Assembly: GCA_945876035.1 (NCBI GenBank)
Contig: CAMCMU010000033.1
Location: forward strand, 1-53,059
From: Schlesneria paludicola DSM 18645
GTDB lineage: Bacteria; Planctomycetota; Planctomycetia; Planctomycetales; Planctomycetaceae
Reading direction: 5' to 3'
DNA length: 53,059 nt
Shown piece by piece: positions 34,753 through 43,828 of this stretch; within the stretch, counting starts at the first letter, position 1; every line of letters starts with the position of its first letter. The translations under genes and the position numbers were made by a program. The notes under the pieces were generated by a model. The model searched no databases. It was not told the DNA's origin and saw only the letters and a list, made by a program, of their open reading frames with translations.

Positions 34753-36027
34753 CTATAAGGACGATTCCGCAGGCTCTTCGGGCAATCGACTCGAATAGCC
34801 ATAAAGATCAAAAGACGACTTGCAAGCCTCGTAAACACGACGCATGAGCGCTTCATTCATTTGAAATTTATTTTTCTTGTATCCTGTGAGCTGGGGAAGT
34901 TGCGCTTGGATCTGTGGCTCCAACAACGGCCAACTGTCGAACTGGAGTGTCTCGTAGAGTTGCCGCATTTGTCCGAGCGGATCCGCTTCGAAGTCTTCGA
35001 AACGAATTTCATGAAGGTGGCTTGGCGGAATCAGGTGTTTTGTGGTCTCGTACGTCTCGAAGCATTTTGAGTAAACGTTTAAAACATCTTCTTCGAGTGT
35101 GTCGAAATAGGGCTGCCCAAGGCCATTTTCAAAAAACAGGGTCCGTCTTAAATGCACGCCTGAATTGAAGACGGCGTAGGGATCTCGATAGATGTAGACA
35201 AACTTCGCGTTGGGGAACATTTCCAAGAGCAACGGAATGCGAAAGGTATGCGAAGGCGACTTGAGCACGATGGGCTTATTGTTGCGCAATGTCAGCTTTT
35301 TGAGGAAGTACAGAAACGCCGCCTTCCACGTCTTCATTTCGTTCGGACTCAACTCGGTCAAATCAAAAAAACGACGATATGCGGAACGGTCCTTTTGATG
35401 TGCTAGCATCAAATAGGGTGAGTACAAGGTCATAATCAACAACGCCATTTCGTCCTCTTGGGGAAGCTGCCAGTCTGTGGCCATATTGTCCATCGGCCGG
35501 GTTTTTGGCAGAGTCCATCGCGTCAGCTTGGTGACCCACGATTCGGTCAGAAGAAAGTTATTGGGGGCCATCACTTGAAACAGATTGGGGTACGTAAATT
35601 TTGGATCGAGCGTCATCAGGTTATGCAGCAATGTGGTACCGCTGCGCCAATGTCCGAGGATAAAGACTGGTGCATGTTCGATCTTTTGTGCGGCAATTTT
35701 CCGGCCGAAAACGACCGATTCCAGCAGATTGCTGAGGGAATTGAGTGGGCTGACAACGGAGACTGATGCAATGCGCAGCCAATGCGACCAATCCATGGGC
35801 GGTCGACTCGCCAGTAATCGCAGCCACAGACCAAGACTTGCTCCATGCCAAATGCATAGCAACGAATGGGCATTTGGCGTCGTCGGTGCAGACTTGGCTA
35901 CCACTGGCGGACTGGAATCAACCACTTGGGCAACCGAAGAGGGAACGGGGGAAGGGGGCGTAGTAGGCACTCGACAGGGTTTCCGCAAAAGTTTTGAACT
36001 CAAGCGAGGCAAACTTAGCAGGATCAT
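34753..36027 (-). CDS. PAPS-dependent sulfotransferase family protein
   Basis: The protein is 424 residues if it starts at ATG 36027; the frame is open to 36174. The PAPS 5'-phosphosulfate loop is FILGHWRSGTTLLHNLM at ~122-138 and the 3'-phosphate loop is FVYIYRDPYAVFNSGVHLRR further on, as in the Sulfotransferase_3 family. A hydrophobic stretch (~55-75) may be a membrane anchor. Residues between motifs (DWQLPQEDEMALLIMTLYSP) fit family proteins acting on carbohydrates or lipids. The substrate is unknown. It is followed on the same strand by nothing close (distance to the pseudogene ~75 bp). Confidence 0.88.
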   Translation of the reverse strand: MILLSLPRLSSKLLRKPCRVPTTPPSPVPSSVAQVVDSSPPVVAKSAPTTPNAHSLLCIWHGASLGLWLRLLASRPPMDWSHWLRIASVSVVSPLNSLSNLLESVVFGRKIAAQKIEHAPVFILGHWRSGTTLLHNLMTLDPKFTYPNLFQVMAPNNFLLTESWVTKLTRWTLPKTRPMDNMATDWQLPQEDEMALLIMTLYSPYLMLAHQKDRSAYRRFFDLTELSPNEMKTWKAAFLYFLKKLTLRNNKPIVLKSPSHTFRIPLLLEMFPNAKFVYIYRDPYAVFNSGVHLRRTLFFENGLGQPYFDTLEEDVLNVYSKCFETYETTKHLIPPSHLHEIRFEDFEADPLGQMRQLYETLQFDSWPLLEPQIQAQLPQLTGYKKNKFQMNEALMRRVYEACKSSFDLYGYSSRLPEEPAESSL

Positions 36028-36312
36028 TCTCTGGGTGCGAGTCCGGTTTATGAGCGAAATCACAAGATCGATCGCCGCTAAGATGACAATCGACTGGTTC
36101 CCACAATGACAGCAACACCGCGCACTGCTGCTGCAGTTACGGCTTGTGCTGCGGGAACGAAAATGAAGCCACAATTGAGAAAGAGGCCTCCCGTGTTTGC
36201 CCTGTCACGCAGACACTGCCGAGTAATCTTCAACGTAGAGAAGTCGCCGTTGAATCCCACCGTTGACGAAAGCATTTTGATTGTCTTCGAGCCGGACGAT
36301 TCGCCATCCATG

Positions 36313-37152
36313 TCACTGCGCGCGGCGTTGTGGTGTCAGTTCGATTTCGTACACAGAGGGCCAATTCTTGCCCGTTACAAACAGTCGCTGGCGGGATTCA
36401 TCGTAGGCGATTCCATTGAGAACATTTTCACGGCTGGATCGCTCTCGAACCGGATAGAGGCCGGTGAGATCGATCCAGCCCAGGACCTCTCCAGTCTCAG
36501 GCGCAATGCGAACGATTTTTTCGGAATACCAAATATTGGCAAGAATTTCACCGTTGCAGTATTCCAGCTCATTCAGTTTGTCAACAGGCCCCTGTTGAGA
36601 CCGAACCTTTAGTCGCTTCGTGACTTCAAACGTCTTCGGATCAATAATCCGTAGCGTCGAGGTCCCATCGCTGAGAATCAGCTGCTTTCCATCATGCGTT
36701 AAGCCCCACCCCTCACCAGAATATCGAAACGTGGCGAGCGGGAGGAAGGACCGTTGTTCGTAAACCAGAGCCACACGATTTTGCCACGTTAATTGATAAA
36801 TCTTACCGTCAAGCCCTGCAATTCCCTCACCAAAGTACGTTGGATCGAGTGCCACGACTTGTTCAATTTGCCCCGATGTCAGTTCAATCCGGCGAAGAGT
36901 AGACTCCCCCTTTTTTCCCGTTCCCTCGAACAATTTGCCCTCCATAAAAACCAGTCCCTGAGTGAAGGCTTTTGTGTCGTGGGGGTATTGGGCAACAACA
37001 CGATACCCTGCGACGGGCTCTTTCTGTTCTCCGAGTAATTGAGCGGCAGCGTTGAAGCCGAGGATGATGAGGATCAGGCACGCGACGACCGTCAGTGGCC
37101 CACTACTGAGCGCCCTTCGCGTGATTTTCTTGATCCGAGACATCGCATTCAT
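36313..37152 (-). CDS. Glutaminyl-peptide cyclotransferase (bacterial beta-propeller type)
   Basis: The protein is 279 residues from ATG at 37152, with an N-terminal membrane segment (~18-38, LTVVACLILIILGFNAAA). The rest matches the PF05096-type five-bladed propeller that converts N-terminal Gln of peptides to pyroglutamate: YPHDTKAFTQGLVFMEGKLF, EGTGKKGESTLRRIELTSGQ, FGEGIAGLDGKIYQLTWQN, NELEYCNGEILANIWYSEKI and NVLNGIAYDESRQRLFVTGK. It acts in the periplasm. It lies between the sulfotransferase and the M32 carboxypeptidase genes on the same strand, spaced by about 170-290 bp, so co-transcription is possible but not shown. Confidence 0.92.
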   Translation of the reverse strand: MNAMSRIKKITRRALSSGPLTVVACLILIILGFNAAAQLLGEQKEPVAGYRVVAQYPHDTKAFTQGLVFMEGKLFEGTGKKGESTLRRIELTSGQIEQVVALDPTYFGEGIAGLDGKIYQLTWQNRVALVYEQRSFLPLATFRYSGEGWGLTHDGKQLILSDGTSTLRIIDPKTFEVTKRLKVRSQQGPVDKLNELEYCNGEILANIWYSEKIVRIAPETGEVLGWIDLTGLYPVRERSSRENVLNGIAYDESRQRLFVTGKNWPSVYEIELTPQRRAQ

Positions 37153-37324
37153 GTGGAGTCCCTGCTCATCGGAAGTTGATCCGCAAATTCACCGAAACTC
37201 GCTCAGAGGACAACCAGCCACCATTCAAGAATTCGCTGAGACAGGGCTACTTTGACGAGACGCTTGTGGATCGTCCAGAGAAATGCCGAGTTCTCTGGAC
37301 CAGACAACGTCCCCTGGGGCAGAT

Positions 37325-38893
37325 TTATGACAGACCGTACAGCTCTCCGAATCTGTGGTTCAAGTGATCCATCAATGGTTGATGAGACAGAGTCTGTCCG
37401 GTCACAACCTCGACTAATCTTCTTGCCGGATAGCGTTTGCCCTGAGTGTGAATTTTTTCGTTGAGCCAGTTCCTCAGTGGTTTGAAATGTCCCTCGGCAA
37501 ACTGTTCTTCGATATTGCCAAGATCTCGTCGGGCAGCGCTGAAGAATTGTGCCGCATACATATTGCCGAGGGCATAGGTTGGAAAATAGCCAAATAATCC
37601 AGCGCTCCAATGAATATCTTGCAAGCAGCCCTGCGAATCATTGGGAACCATCACCCCAAAGTCCTGTAAAAATTTTTCATTCCAAACACCGGGAACATCG
37701 ACCGGATTCAGATCCCCCGAGATCAAAAGTTGCTCGATCTCGAACCTCAGCATGATATGGAGATTGTACGTCACCTCGTCCGATTCCACGCGAATCAATG
37801 ACGCGCGCACATCGTTGATTGCGAAGCAAAACTCTTCAATCCCAACGTGACCTAATGCCACGGGAAACGCCTGCTGGGCCGTGGGGTACATGTAGTCCCA
37901 GAAAGCTCGGCTGCGTCCCACGAGGTTTTCCCAAAGCCGGGATTGAGATTCGTGAATTCCCAGAGACGCGGCTTGACCGAGTCCCGTGCCGAATTCGGCG
38001 GAGTTTAATCCCTGTTCGTAGATTCCATGTCCCGATTCGTGAAGCACACCGAAGAATGCAGAGGGAAAATGGTGGTCGTGATAACGCGTCGTCAATCGGC
38101 AATCACCGGGTCCAAATCCGCTGCAAAACGGATGGGCAGAGGCATCAATGCGCCCTCGTTCAAAATCGAATCCCAGACACCGAGAGGCAGCCTCCGCAAG
38201 AATGATTTGAGACGTTTTCGGATAGTGTCGAGTGAGAATCTCAGTTTTGGGCCGTCTGGGGGAATGACCGATCGCAGTCACCAGTTTTACTAATTCCTCA
38301 CGGAGCGGGGCAAAGACCTGCCGAATTTCTGCGGTTGTGGCTCCGGGTTCGAATTCGTCCAGCAAAGCGTCATAGGGGACACCATCCCCGTATCCAATCG
38401 CTTGAGCCTCTTCACGCTTCAAGCGGACGAGTTTATCAAGCCACGGAAGAAAGCTGGCAAAATCCGAATCGTCTCGAGCCTGCACCCAAGCCTGTTGAGC
38501 CAGAGTCGTCGTTCGTGACAGTTCTTCAACGAGTCGCCGCGGAAGCTTCGTCGATCGGTCAAAGGATCGTCGCGCCTCACGAACGTTGACGACTCTGTCA
38601 GAATCCGGGGCACCCAGACTAGGATCCGACTCGAGCTCACCGAGAAGTTCGCCGAGCCGAGGTGAGGTCGCGGCTTCATGAGTTAACCCGGCCAGAAGAC
38701 CGAGCTGATCCGATCGAAACAGAGCCCCCCCCTTGGGCATATATGTTTGCTCATCCCATCCGAGCACATTGCTGCAAGAACCCAGTAATGCCACGTGTCG
38801 CAGCAGCTGCGACAATTCTGAAGATAAGTCATCGGTTCTTGACACGTACGAGTACTCCAGTGGAAGTGGGGACCGTCTGATTTCGGTTGCCAT
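37325..38893 (-). CDS. M32-family metallocarboxypeptidase
   Basis: The protein is 522 residues from ATG at 38893; the frame is open 24 codons further upstream but the family begins near SELSQLLRHVALLGSCSNVL. The zinc site HESGH is at ~285-289 within FGVLHESGHGIYEQGLNSAE, followed by the Glu of the GLGQAASLGIHESQSRLWEN motif. HPF..GFGPGD.R.TTRY, typical of M32, precedes it. The family removes C-terminal residues in the cytoplasm. The length fits. No regulation is visible. Confidence 0.94.
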   Translation of the reverse strand: MATEIRRSPLPLEYSYVSRTDDLSSELSQLLRHVALLGSCSNVLGWDEQTYMPKGGALFRSDQLGLLAGLTHEAATSPRLGELLGELESDPSLGAPDSDRVVNVREARRSFDRSTKLPRRLVEELSRTTTLAQQAWVQARDDSDFASFLPWLDKLVRLKREEAQAIGYGDGVPYDALLDEFEPGATTAEIRQVFAPLREELVKLVTAIGHSPRRPKTEILTRHYPKTSQIILAEAASRCLGFDFERGRIDASAHPFCSGFGPGDCRLTTRYHDHHFPSAFFGVLHESGHGIYEQGLNSAEFGTGLGQAASLGIHESQSRLWENLVGRSRAFWDYMYPTAQQAFPVALGHVGIEEFCFAINDVRASLIRVESDEVTYNLHIMLRFEIEQLLISGDLNPVDVPGVWNEKFLQDFGVMVPNDSQGCLQDIHWSAGLFGYFPTYALGNMYAAQFFSAARRDLGNIEEQFAEGHFKPLRNWLNEKIHTQGKRYPARRLVEVVTGQTLSHQPLMDHLNHRFGELYGLS

Positions 38894-39247
38894 ATTCGCA
38901 ATCCGGACACGAACGTCAAGTAACCCGCGGTCCGCTCGGCTGCCAAAACACGAGATTCGGCTCATCCGCTGATTCGGAACGGTTGCCCGATGTGGTCCTC
39001 AGCAGCGGGCGGCGATATTCCTTCGTCAGACATGTTCTCTTCAACGATCAGGAAATCTTCGACCGGCTCTCGCCGGTTTTCAAAAACGATCCACCCGAAA
39101 GAATTGCGGTTCCACGATGTTCAGAGCCTCATCGAACAACGCCCGCCACCAGCAACGGAACGCACGGAATCCAAAATCACAGCCGACACAGATCACCGAT
39201 TGAAGGTCCGGCGCCGGTTGTGAACAGAAGGCGGCGAGAGTTGCCGC

Positions 39248-39297
39248 CCTCTGTCCATTCATCCGCCTTGAGCCTCTGTCCATTCATCCGCGTTAAG
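39248..39297. repeat. Paired 25-bp tandem repeat
   Basis: Units 39248-39272 and 39273-39297 agree at 23 of 25 bases (both start CCTCTGTCCATTCATCCGC). Only two copies. Intergenic. Confidence 0.9.
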
Positions 39298-39390
39298 ATC
39301 GTCCGGAAAATCCGCTCCCGAGACGGCTGTGCGACTCTTGGCGATGACTGTTGAACCGGCCTTAAAATCGTCATCTGTTGTCTGTGTCGT

Positions 39391-39430
39391 GACTCTTCAA
39401 AAACGGATTTGACTCTTGAAAACTGGACCC
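39391..39430. repeat. Weak paired 20-bp repeat
   Basis: Units 39391-39410 and 39411-39430 share GACTCTT and a following A-rich part, about 14 of 20 bases. It fits the recurring pair pattern but could be chance. Confidence 0.45.
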
Positions 39431-39508
39431 ATGAGACTAAATTGACCAAAATCGTAGGAGACATGGCCGTTTGTGGCAATCAAATTTAGATTTGTGCCCA
39501 TTTGATGT

Positions 39509-39536
39509 TTGCCGATTTTCAAAGCGTCTCTATTAT
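39509..39536 (+). promoter_or_regulatory. Possible promoter of the Gfo/Idh/MocA gene
   Basis: TTGCCG at 39509-39514 and TATTAT at 39531-39536 are separated by 16 bases, 43 bases before the start codon. This is a partial sigma-70-type match only. Confidence 0.3.
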
Positions 39537-39578
39537 TTCGACGTCGTCCTTAGTGAATTCTTAAGAAAGTAGTGTCGA

Positions 39579-40631
39579 GTGACAAACCGAGTCTTGCGAG
39601 TAGGATTTATTGGAGCCGGTGAGAATACTCGGAAACGGCACATTCCCGGCATGCGAATGATTCCGGATGTTGAGCTTCTCGGAGTTGTGAATAGCTCTGC
39701 AGAATCGACCGCTCTCGTCGCACGCAACTTCGAAATTCCCCGACAATACACCGATTGGAAGGCATTACTGGCAGACGACGAGATCGACGCCGTAGTCATT
39801 GGCACATGGCCAAACCTGCATTGCGAATTGACCTGTGCCGCGTTGGCCGCAGGCAAGCACGTGTTATGCGAAGCAAGAATGGCTCGCAACGTGTCCGAAT
39901 CTCGGCAAATGCGACAGTCCGCTCGTGCTCATCCCGAACTAATCGCCATGCTGGTTCCCAGTCCGTTGGGATTAGAGTGCGACGCTGAAGTTTCGCGAAT
40001 GTTGCGTCATGATTACCTCGGTGACTTGCGTGAGGTCGTCGTATTTGGCGTCGATGATCAGTTTTTTGATTATTCGGCGTTTCTACACTGGCGACAGGAT
40101 TCCGTCATCAGTGGTGTCAACATGTTGTCACTGGGTATGCTGCACGAAACGGTCTCGCGATGGATCCCGCAACCGGTTCGAGTCACTTCGCAAACGTGCG
40201 TCTTCGAACCATCACGTCCAAATCCCCACGGCGACGGCCAATTACGTGTCAGCGTTCCCGACAGCGTTCAGGCCTTGACTCAATATGCGGGTGGAGCGTG
40301 CGGAATCTACCACTGTAGCGGTGTGGCGATCGCAGGACTTGGCAAACAAGTTCAATTGTATGGATCACTAGGAACCATCAAAGTGACCTTTGGCGAACAA
40401 GATCACGTCTTTGTCGCGCGGGCCGGTGAAAAGACGTTTCGTACGCTGAATATCCCCTCGGAAACACGCGGCGGATGGCGTGTTGAGGCCGAATTTGTCG
40501 GAGCCATTCGCGGTGAAGAACGGGTCAAAAGAACGGACTTCGACTCCGGGGTGATGTACATGGAGTTCACTGAAGCTGTTGCTCAAAGTGCGACTCGAGG
40601 CCAAATGATCACATTGCCATTGGCAGAGTGA
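39579..40631 (+). CDS. Gfo/Idh/MocA-family oxidoreductase
   Basis: The protein is 350 residues from GTG at 39579. Residues 1-125 form a Rossmann fold (RVGFIGAGENTRKRHIPGMR; the loop is GAGENT) binding NAD(P). The second domain (~130-330) is the beta-sheet dimer domain of the family. The usual EKP motif at the end of the Rossmann fold is EAR here (HVLCEARMARN), so the canonical Lys is lost; the enzyme may have changed chemistry or substrate. There is no signal peptide, so it is cytoplasmic, unlike many secreted planctomycete members. It is probably a sugar-alcohol or sugar dehydrogenase or isomerase. It is a single-gene unit. Confidence 0.9.
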   Translation: MTNRVLRVGFIGAGENTRKRHIPGMRMIPDVELLGVVNSSAESTALVARNFEIPRQYTDWKALLADDEIDAVVIGTWPNLHCELTCAALAAGKHVLCEARMARNVSESRQMRQSARAHPELIAMLVPSPLGLECDAEVSRMLRHDYLGDLREVVVFGVDDQFFDYSAFLHWRQDSVISGVNMLSLGMLHETVSRWIPQPVRVTSQTCVFEPSRPNPHGDGQLRVSVPDSVQALTQYAGGACGIYHCSGVAIAGLGKQVQLYGSLGTIKVTFGEQDHVFVARAGEKTFRTLNIPSETRGGWRVEAEFVGAIRGEERVKRTDFDSGVMYMEFTEAVAQSATRGQMITLPLAE

Positions 40632-41053
40632 TTCCTAAGCTCCGCTGAGACTTGTTGGCTTTCGCCAACAGAAGAATCATCAACAACACGGTCGCCTTTG
40701 ATGCACCGAATCGCTCGTTAAAAACGCGCTGACGGTCGTCGGAGAGGCCTTGGTAGGTGTCCTTATGGAGACACGTTTGTCAGCATCCAACTTGTGGCGT
40801 CTGCTGAAATACAAGACCACATTTGATCTGCTGCGGGCTCCCTTAACGGACGCTCATCTATTGACAATTGCCGCACAGTCCTGCCATCCGGACCCACAAA
40901 GCCCCCTCAAAAAACGCGTCTCGCGAAGCCCTCTGATTGTCTGATGGGGGTGCAACACCGAGGTCCAGTCGTTCTCTCTGAGTTGCGATGACGGGGAATA
41001 ATCGGACTCAAGCGAAATCACGCGATCAACACAGCGGATCGACCGGTGAGCGA
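40632..41053. other. 422-bp convergent spacer
   Basis: Apart from the hairpin at 40653-40670, no gene or RNA is recognised. The small frame at 40750-40944 has no motif. Confidence 0.4.
40653..40670 (+). terminator. Hairpin after the oxidoreductase gene
   Basis: TGTTGGC and GCCAACA form a perfect 7-bp stem around TTTC, 21 bases after the stop codon. No T-run follows, so intrinsic termination is uncertain. Confidence 0.4.
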
Positions 41054-41419
41054 TTAGGCATTGACCGTCGTAATGGCCTCGGCACGCGTGTTGGGAAGTG
41101 GCCACAGTCGATCCAGATGAGTGACTTCCAAGACTTCTCGGCAATACGGTTGCAAACCACTGATCGCAAATTTTCCATCCGGACGGGATTCAATCGCCTT
41201 CCAGACAAGCAGCAGAATCTCAATAAAGGACGACCCGAAAAATTCAGTTAACGCCATGTCGAGGACTAATCGTGGGGGACTCGCCGATTGAGCAAGAGTA
41301 ATCAATTGACGACCTATTTTTTCCAAGTGGAGTTCGTCAAGCTGTCGCTGTTCTTGGCCAAATTCAACGATTGTCACTCCCGTTTGAATCTGAACTTTCA
41401 ACGGCACAAAAGTACTCAT
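41054..41419 (-). CDS. STAS-domain protein (anti-sigma factor antagonist-like)
   Basis: The protein is 121 residues from ATG at 41419, chosen because a strong GGAGGT lies about eight bases upstream. Residues ~15-110 form a STAS fold: TGVTIVEFGQEQRQLDE, RLVLDMALTEFFGSSFIEIL and the C-terminal GKFAISGLQPYCREVLEVTH. The Ser pair in FFGSSFIEIL is at the position phosphorylated in SpoIIAA-type antagonists. Such proteins bind anti-sigma kinases and release a sigma factor, or act in other partner-switch modules. No partner kinase or phosphatase is adjacent. Confidence 0.9.
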   Translation of the reverse strand: MSTFVPLKVQIQTGVTIVEFGQEQRQLDELHLEKIGRQLITLAQSASPPRLVLDMALTEFFGSSFIEILLLVWKAIESRPDGKFAISGLQPYCREVLEVTHLDRLWPLPNTRAEAITTVNA

Positions 41420-41772
41420 CGCATTACCTCCCTCATTGACATACCGTCCGCCAGACTCTGTAACATCCGGCACCTAAACCCGCTGCTTCAACCAACGCCC
41501 AGCCGAAAACTTTGCGTTCAATATAGCACAGAGGAGCTTCAAAATCTTTGCCGCAATCTAGCGACGACTGCGATTTTCATTCTACCCCAGGCAGCAGACG
41601 AATTGCTGGTTCTAGCTGTGAGCATTGACGTTTGAGCAAAGTTGCCTGATTGGCAGCGCGTTTTTGTGTGTCTCCGGTGATGTCGTTCGTACCAATTCGG
41701 ACGGAGACCGGTTTTAGCGATCTCCTTGTCTGATCTTTCTCTTTTCGGAGCCGGTCTGGCTCCATCCGAGAA
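41420..41772. other. 353-bp spacer
   Basis: It lies between the STAS gene and the 3' end of the glycosyltransferase gene, both on the minus strand. No gene or RNA is recognised; the STAS promoter is expected here. Confidence 0.35.
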
Positions 41773-43251
41773 TCACTCGACGCCGGTGTCGTCTTCAGAA
41801 ATATGAGGCGGTTGCTTGGTGTATAAAAACAGGTGTACCGTCCTTTCGGACGTTCCACGTACAACAAGGGGATAATCCTGAATCAACTCGGGAATGGCGA
41901 ACCCGGATGCGAATTTTTCCGGAAGCCGATTTTCGGCAACAACATAGGCTTGCGTTTCTTGGTCTAGATGTCTGGGAGGCTGCGTGAAATGACTTGGCCG
42001 GGTTAATCCCTCAATTTGTCTCGTGTTCAATCCCTGAAATCGAAGCAGCGACGTCCATTGGTATGTGGGTGCATAGACTGGCAAATTTTCGCCGCGGATG
42101 CGGATCGTCTCTGAGATCTCCCGGGCGACAGTCACCTTCGAAAATTGAAGGTAAATTCGATCTCCTTGGGTCGGAATGATCGGCAGCGGGTGCAGCAGAT
42201 GCAGCGTGAGCAGAAGCACACTGACAATCGATGGAATGAATGCGGATCGCATCGACCATCGCCAAAACGTCGACTTGCTGACGGCGTCGTACCATACGGA
42301 TGCCAATGGCCAAAAGGCGATGAAACTCACAAGGGCCCAATTCGCTTCCACGTGCGAATTGGTCGCCTTCAGCAGAAAAAAGGACCACGGAATCGCATAC
42401 AGGCAACAACAGACCCGCAATCGCGGGACCTTCGCCAATCGTCGGAAGTTCCACAGAACCCACGGCAGGAGGAAAAATGGTAAAGTCCCGAATAACAATA
42501 TTTGGGCACCGGCGAATTCAAAAAAGTGCCTGTTGTTTTCGGGAGTTCCACCCATCGAGTGCTGCCATTGAAAGATCAACGGGGTGAAATTGTTTTGAAT
42601 GTTGTAAATCAGAATGGGAGAAGCAACGACAAAGGCGACCAGTCCGTGCAACAGATAACCGGGCAACCATTTTCGCCAGTTCAAGCGCAGCAAAAGAAAA
42701 CTTGCAAATCCTGCGGGAACGGCCAAAGCCATCGTGTACTTCGAAAGAATGCCGGCTCCCAACAGGACGCCTCCGAGAATCCAGCGACTCCAAGGGAGGC
42801 CAAATGACGGCTCGGATCGCTTCGACCTTGCTCCCGCGGGGTGGCGGGGCAGGCTGCAATGGATCTCAACTAGCCACCAGAGATACGCAGCCCAAAACAT
42901 CAGCAACGGTGCATCCGGAGTCACGATCACGGACCCCAGAGTGAATAACGGAGTACAAACAATCCACGGCAGGAGCGTTGGAGTTCGAGACAATCGCCGG
43001 ATGATCCACAACAAGAATGCATTAGCCAAACACGCAGGCACGCGCAATCCAAAAACGGTGTCGCCAAAAATCTCGGTCGATGCGCGAATCAGATAGGCCA
43101 CCATGGGCGGATGATCGTAATAGCTGAACTGCAGATCCTTGGCCCAACACCAGTAATAAAGTTCATCATCCGCGGGCGGTAAAATGGCAGCCAGAATCAA
43201 CGAGACCACCAGCACCATTCCCAAAAGTATTCCGTCCCGAGGTTCTTTCAT
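41773..43251 (-). CDS. ArnT/PMT-like family 39 membrane glycosyltransferase
   Basis: The protein is 492 residues from ATG at 43251. It has about ten hydrophobic helices. The first luminal loop carries the acidic catalytic pair and the family pattern ADDELYYWCWAKDLQFSYYD followed by HPPMVAYLIR, typical of GT39/PMT_2 enzymes that use lipid-linked sugars. Later motifs are VTPDAPLLMFWAAYLWWLVE, GAGILSKYTMALAVPAGFAS and SHVEANWALVSFIAFWPLAS. The C-terminal ~110 residues are a soluble periplasmic domain. It may modify lipid A, other lipids or proteins; the acceptor cannot be told. It stands alone. Confidence 0.9.
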   Translation of the reverse strand: MKEPRDGILLGMVLVVSLILAAILPPADDELYYWCWAKDLQFSYYDHPPMVAYLIRASTEIFGDTVFGLRVPACLANAFLLWIIRRLSRTPTLLPWIVCTPLFTLGSVIVTPDAPLLMFWAAYLWWLVEIHCSLPRHPAGARSKRSEPSFGLPWSRWILGGVLLGAGILSKYTMALAVPAGFASFLLLRLNWRKWLPGYLLHGLVAFVVASPILIYNIQNNFTPLIFQWQHSMGGTPENNRHFFEFAGAQILLFGTLPFFLLPWVLWNFRRLAKVPRLRVCCCLYAIPWSFFLLKATNSHVEANWALVSFIAFWPLASVWYDAVSKSTFWRWSMRSAFIPSIVSVLLLTLHLLHPLPIIPTQGDRIYLQFSKVTVAREISETIRIRGENLPVYAPTYQWTSLLRFQGLNTRQIEGLTRPSHFTQPPRHLDQETQAYVVAENRLPEKFASGFAIPELIQDYPLVVRGTSERTVHLFLYTKQPPHISEDDTGVE

Positions 43252-43828
43252 CAAATTTACATCATCACAATCTTTTTTGCCAAAAGTGTTCGTACCCTGC
43301 TTGCATGATGTAACGAATCAGTTTGCCGCCACGCAATCGCAGGTAACGGATTTCTGCTCTTTTTGTCGCCCAACAAACCCTTACGCGAAGGCGACGCTTC
43401 GAATCTCACAATCCTGTGGAGTTTGCGGCCTTGGCTCGTGCTCGGATGATCTACGGCATCGCCGTGCCCACGGCAACCGCGCGGGGCGAAAGGGGGGGCC
43501 TCAAGTTCATTTTCTGACACGGGCTGAGGGGGCCGCCGCATATCCCCTTTCCGAGACGGGCGTCGATCATTCGGGCTGATGACAGCCGCTCTGTTTTCGC
43601 GATCGAGTTTCCAGACAGGTTTCGCGGTCGAGTTTCTAGACAGGGACATCGCCAGGTGGAGGACTCTACTGCGTTCGCCATCTTCTTGATCAAGGGGAAC
43701 GCACGCGAGGGACTCAGGGGATTTGTTGACCTTAGATCGACCCACAAACTTGCCATCCCATCGGTTCCTCCCCTAGGATGACCAGAGGTTCTGAAAAAAC
43801 GTTGACTATTAGAATAAGGTGAATTGCA
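43252..43828. other. 577-bp divergent spacer before leuB
   Basis: It contains the 25-bp pair at 43595-43644. Minus-strand frames in it are unrecognised. A leuB promoter is expected near 43760-43810 but no clear pair was found (TTGACT at 43802 lies too close to the start). Confidence 0.4.
43595..43644. repeat. Paired 25-bp tandem repeat upstream of leuB
   Basis: Units 43595-43619 and 43620-43644 agree at 23 of 25 bases (TTTCGCGATCGAGTTTCCAG against TTTCGCGGTCGAGTTTCTAG, then ACAGG in both). Only two copies. Confidence 0.9.

Larger units (their letters stand above)
38894..39578. other. 685-bp divergent spacer with two paired repeats
   Basis: It separates the M32 gene (minus) from the Gfo/Idh/MocA gene (plus). 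It contains the 25-bp pair at 39248-39297 and a weaker 20-bp pair at 39391-39430. No gene is recognised in either strand. Confidence 0.4.

Noticed and set aside
43257-43745. 162-codon minus-strand open frame before leuB
   Set aside because: It consists partly of the 25-bp repeat pair and has no family motif.
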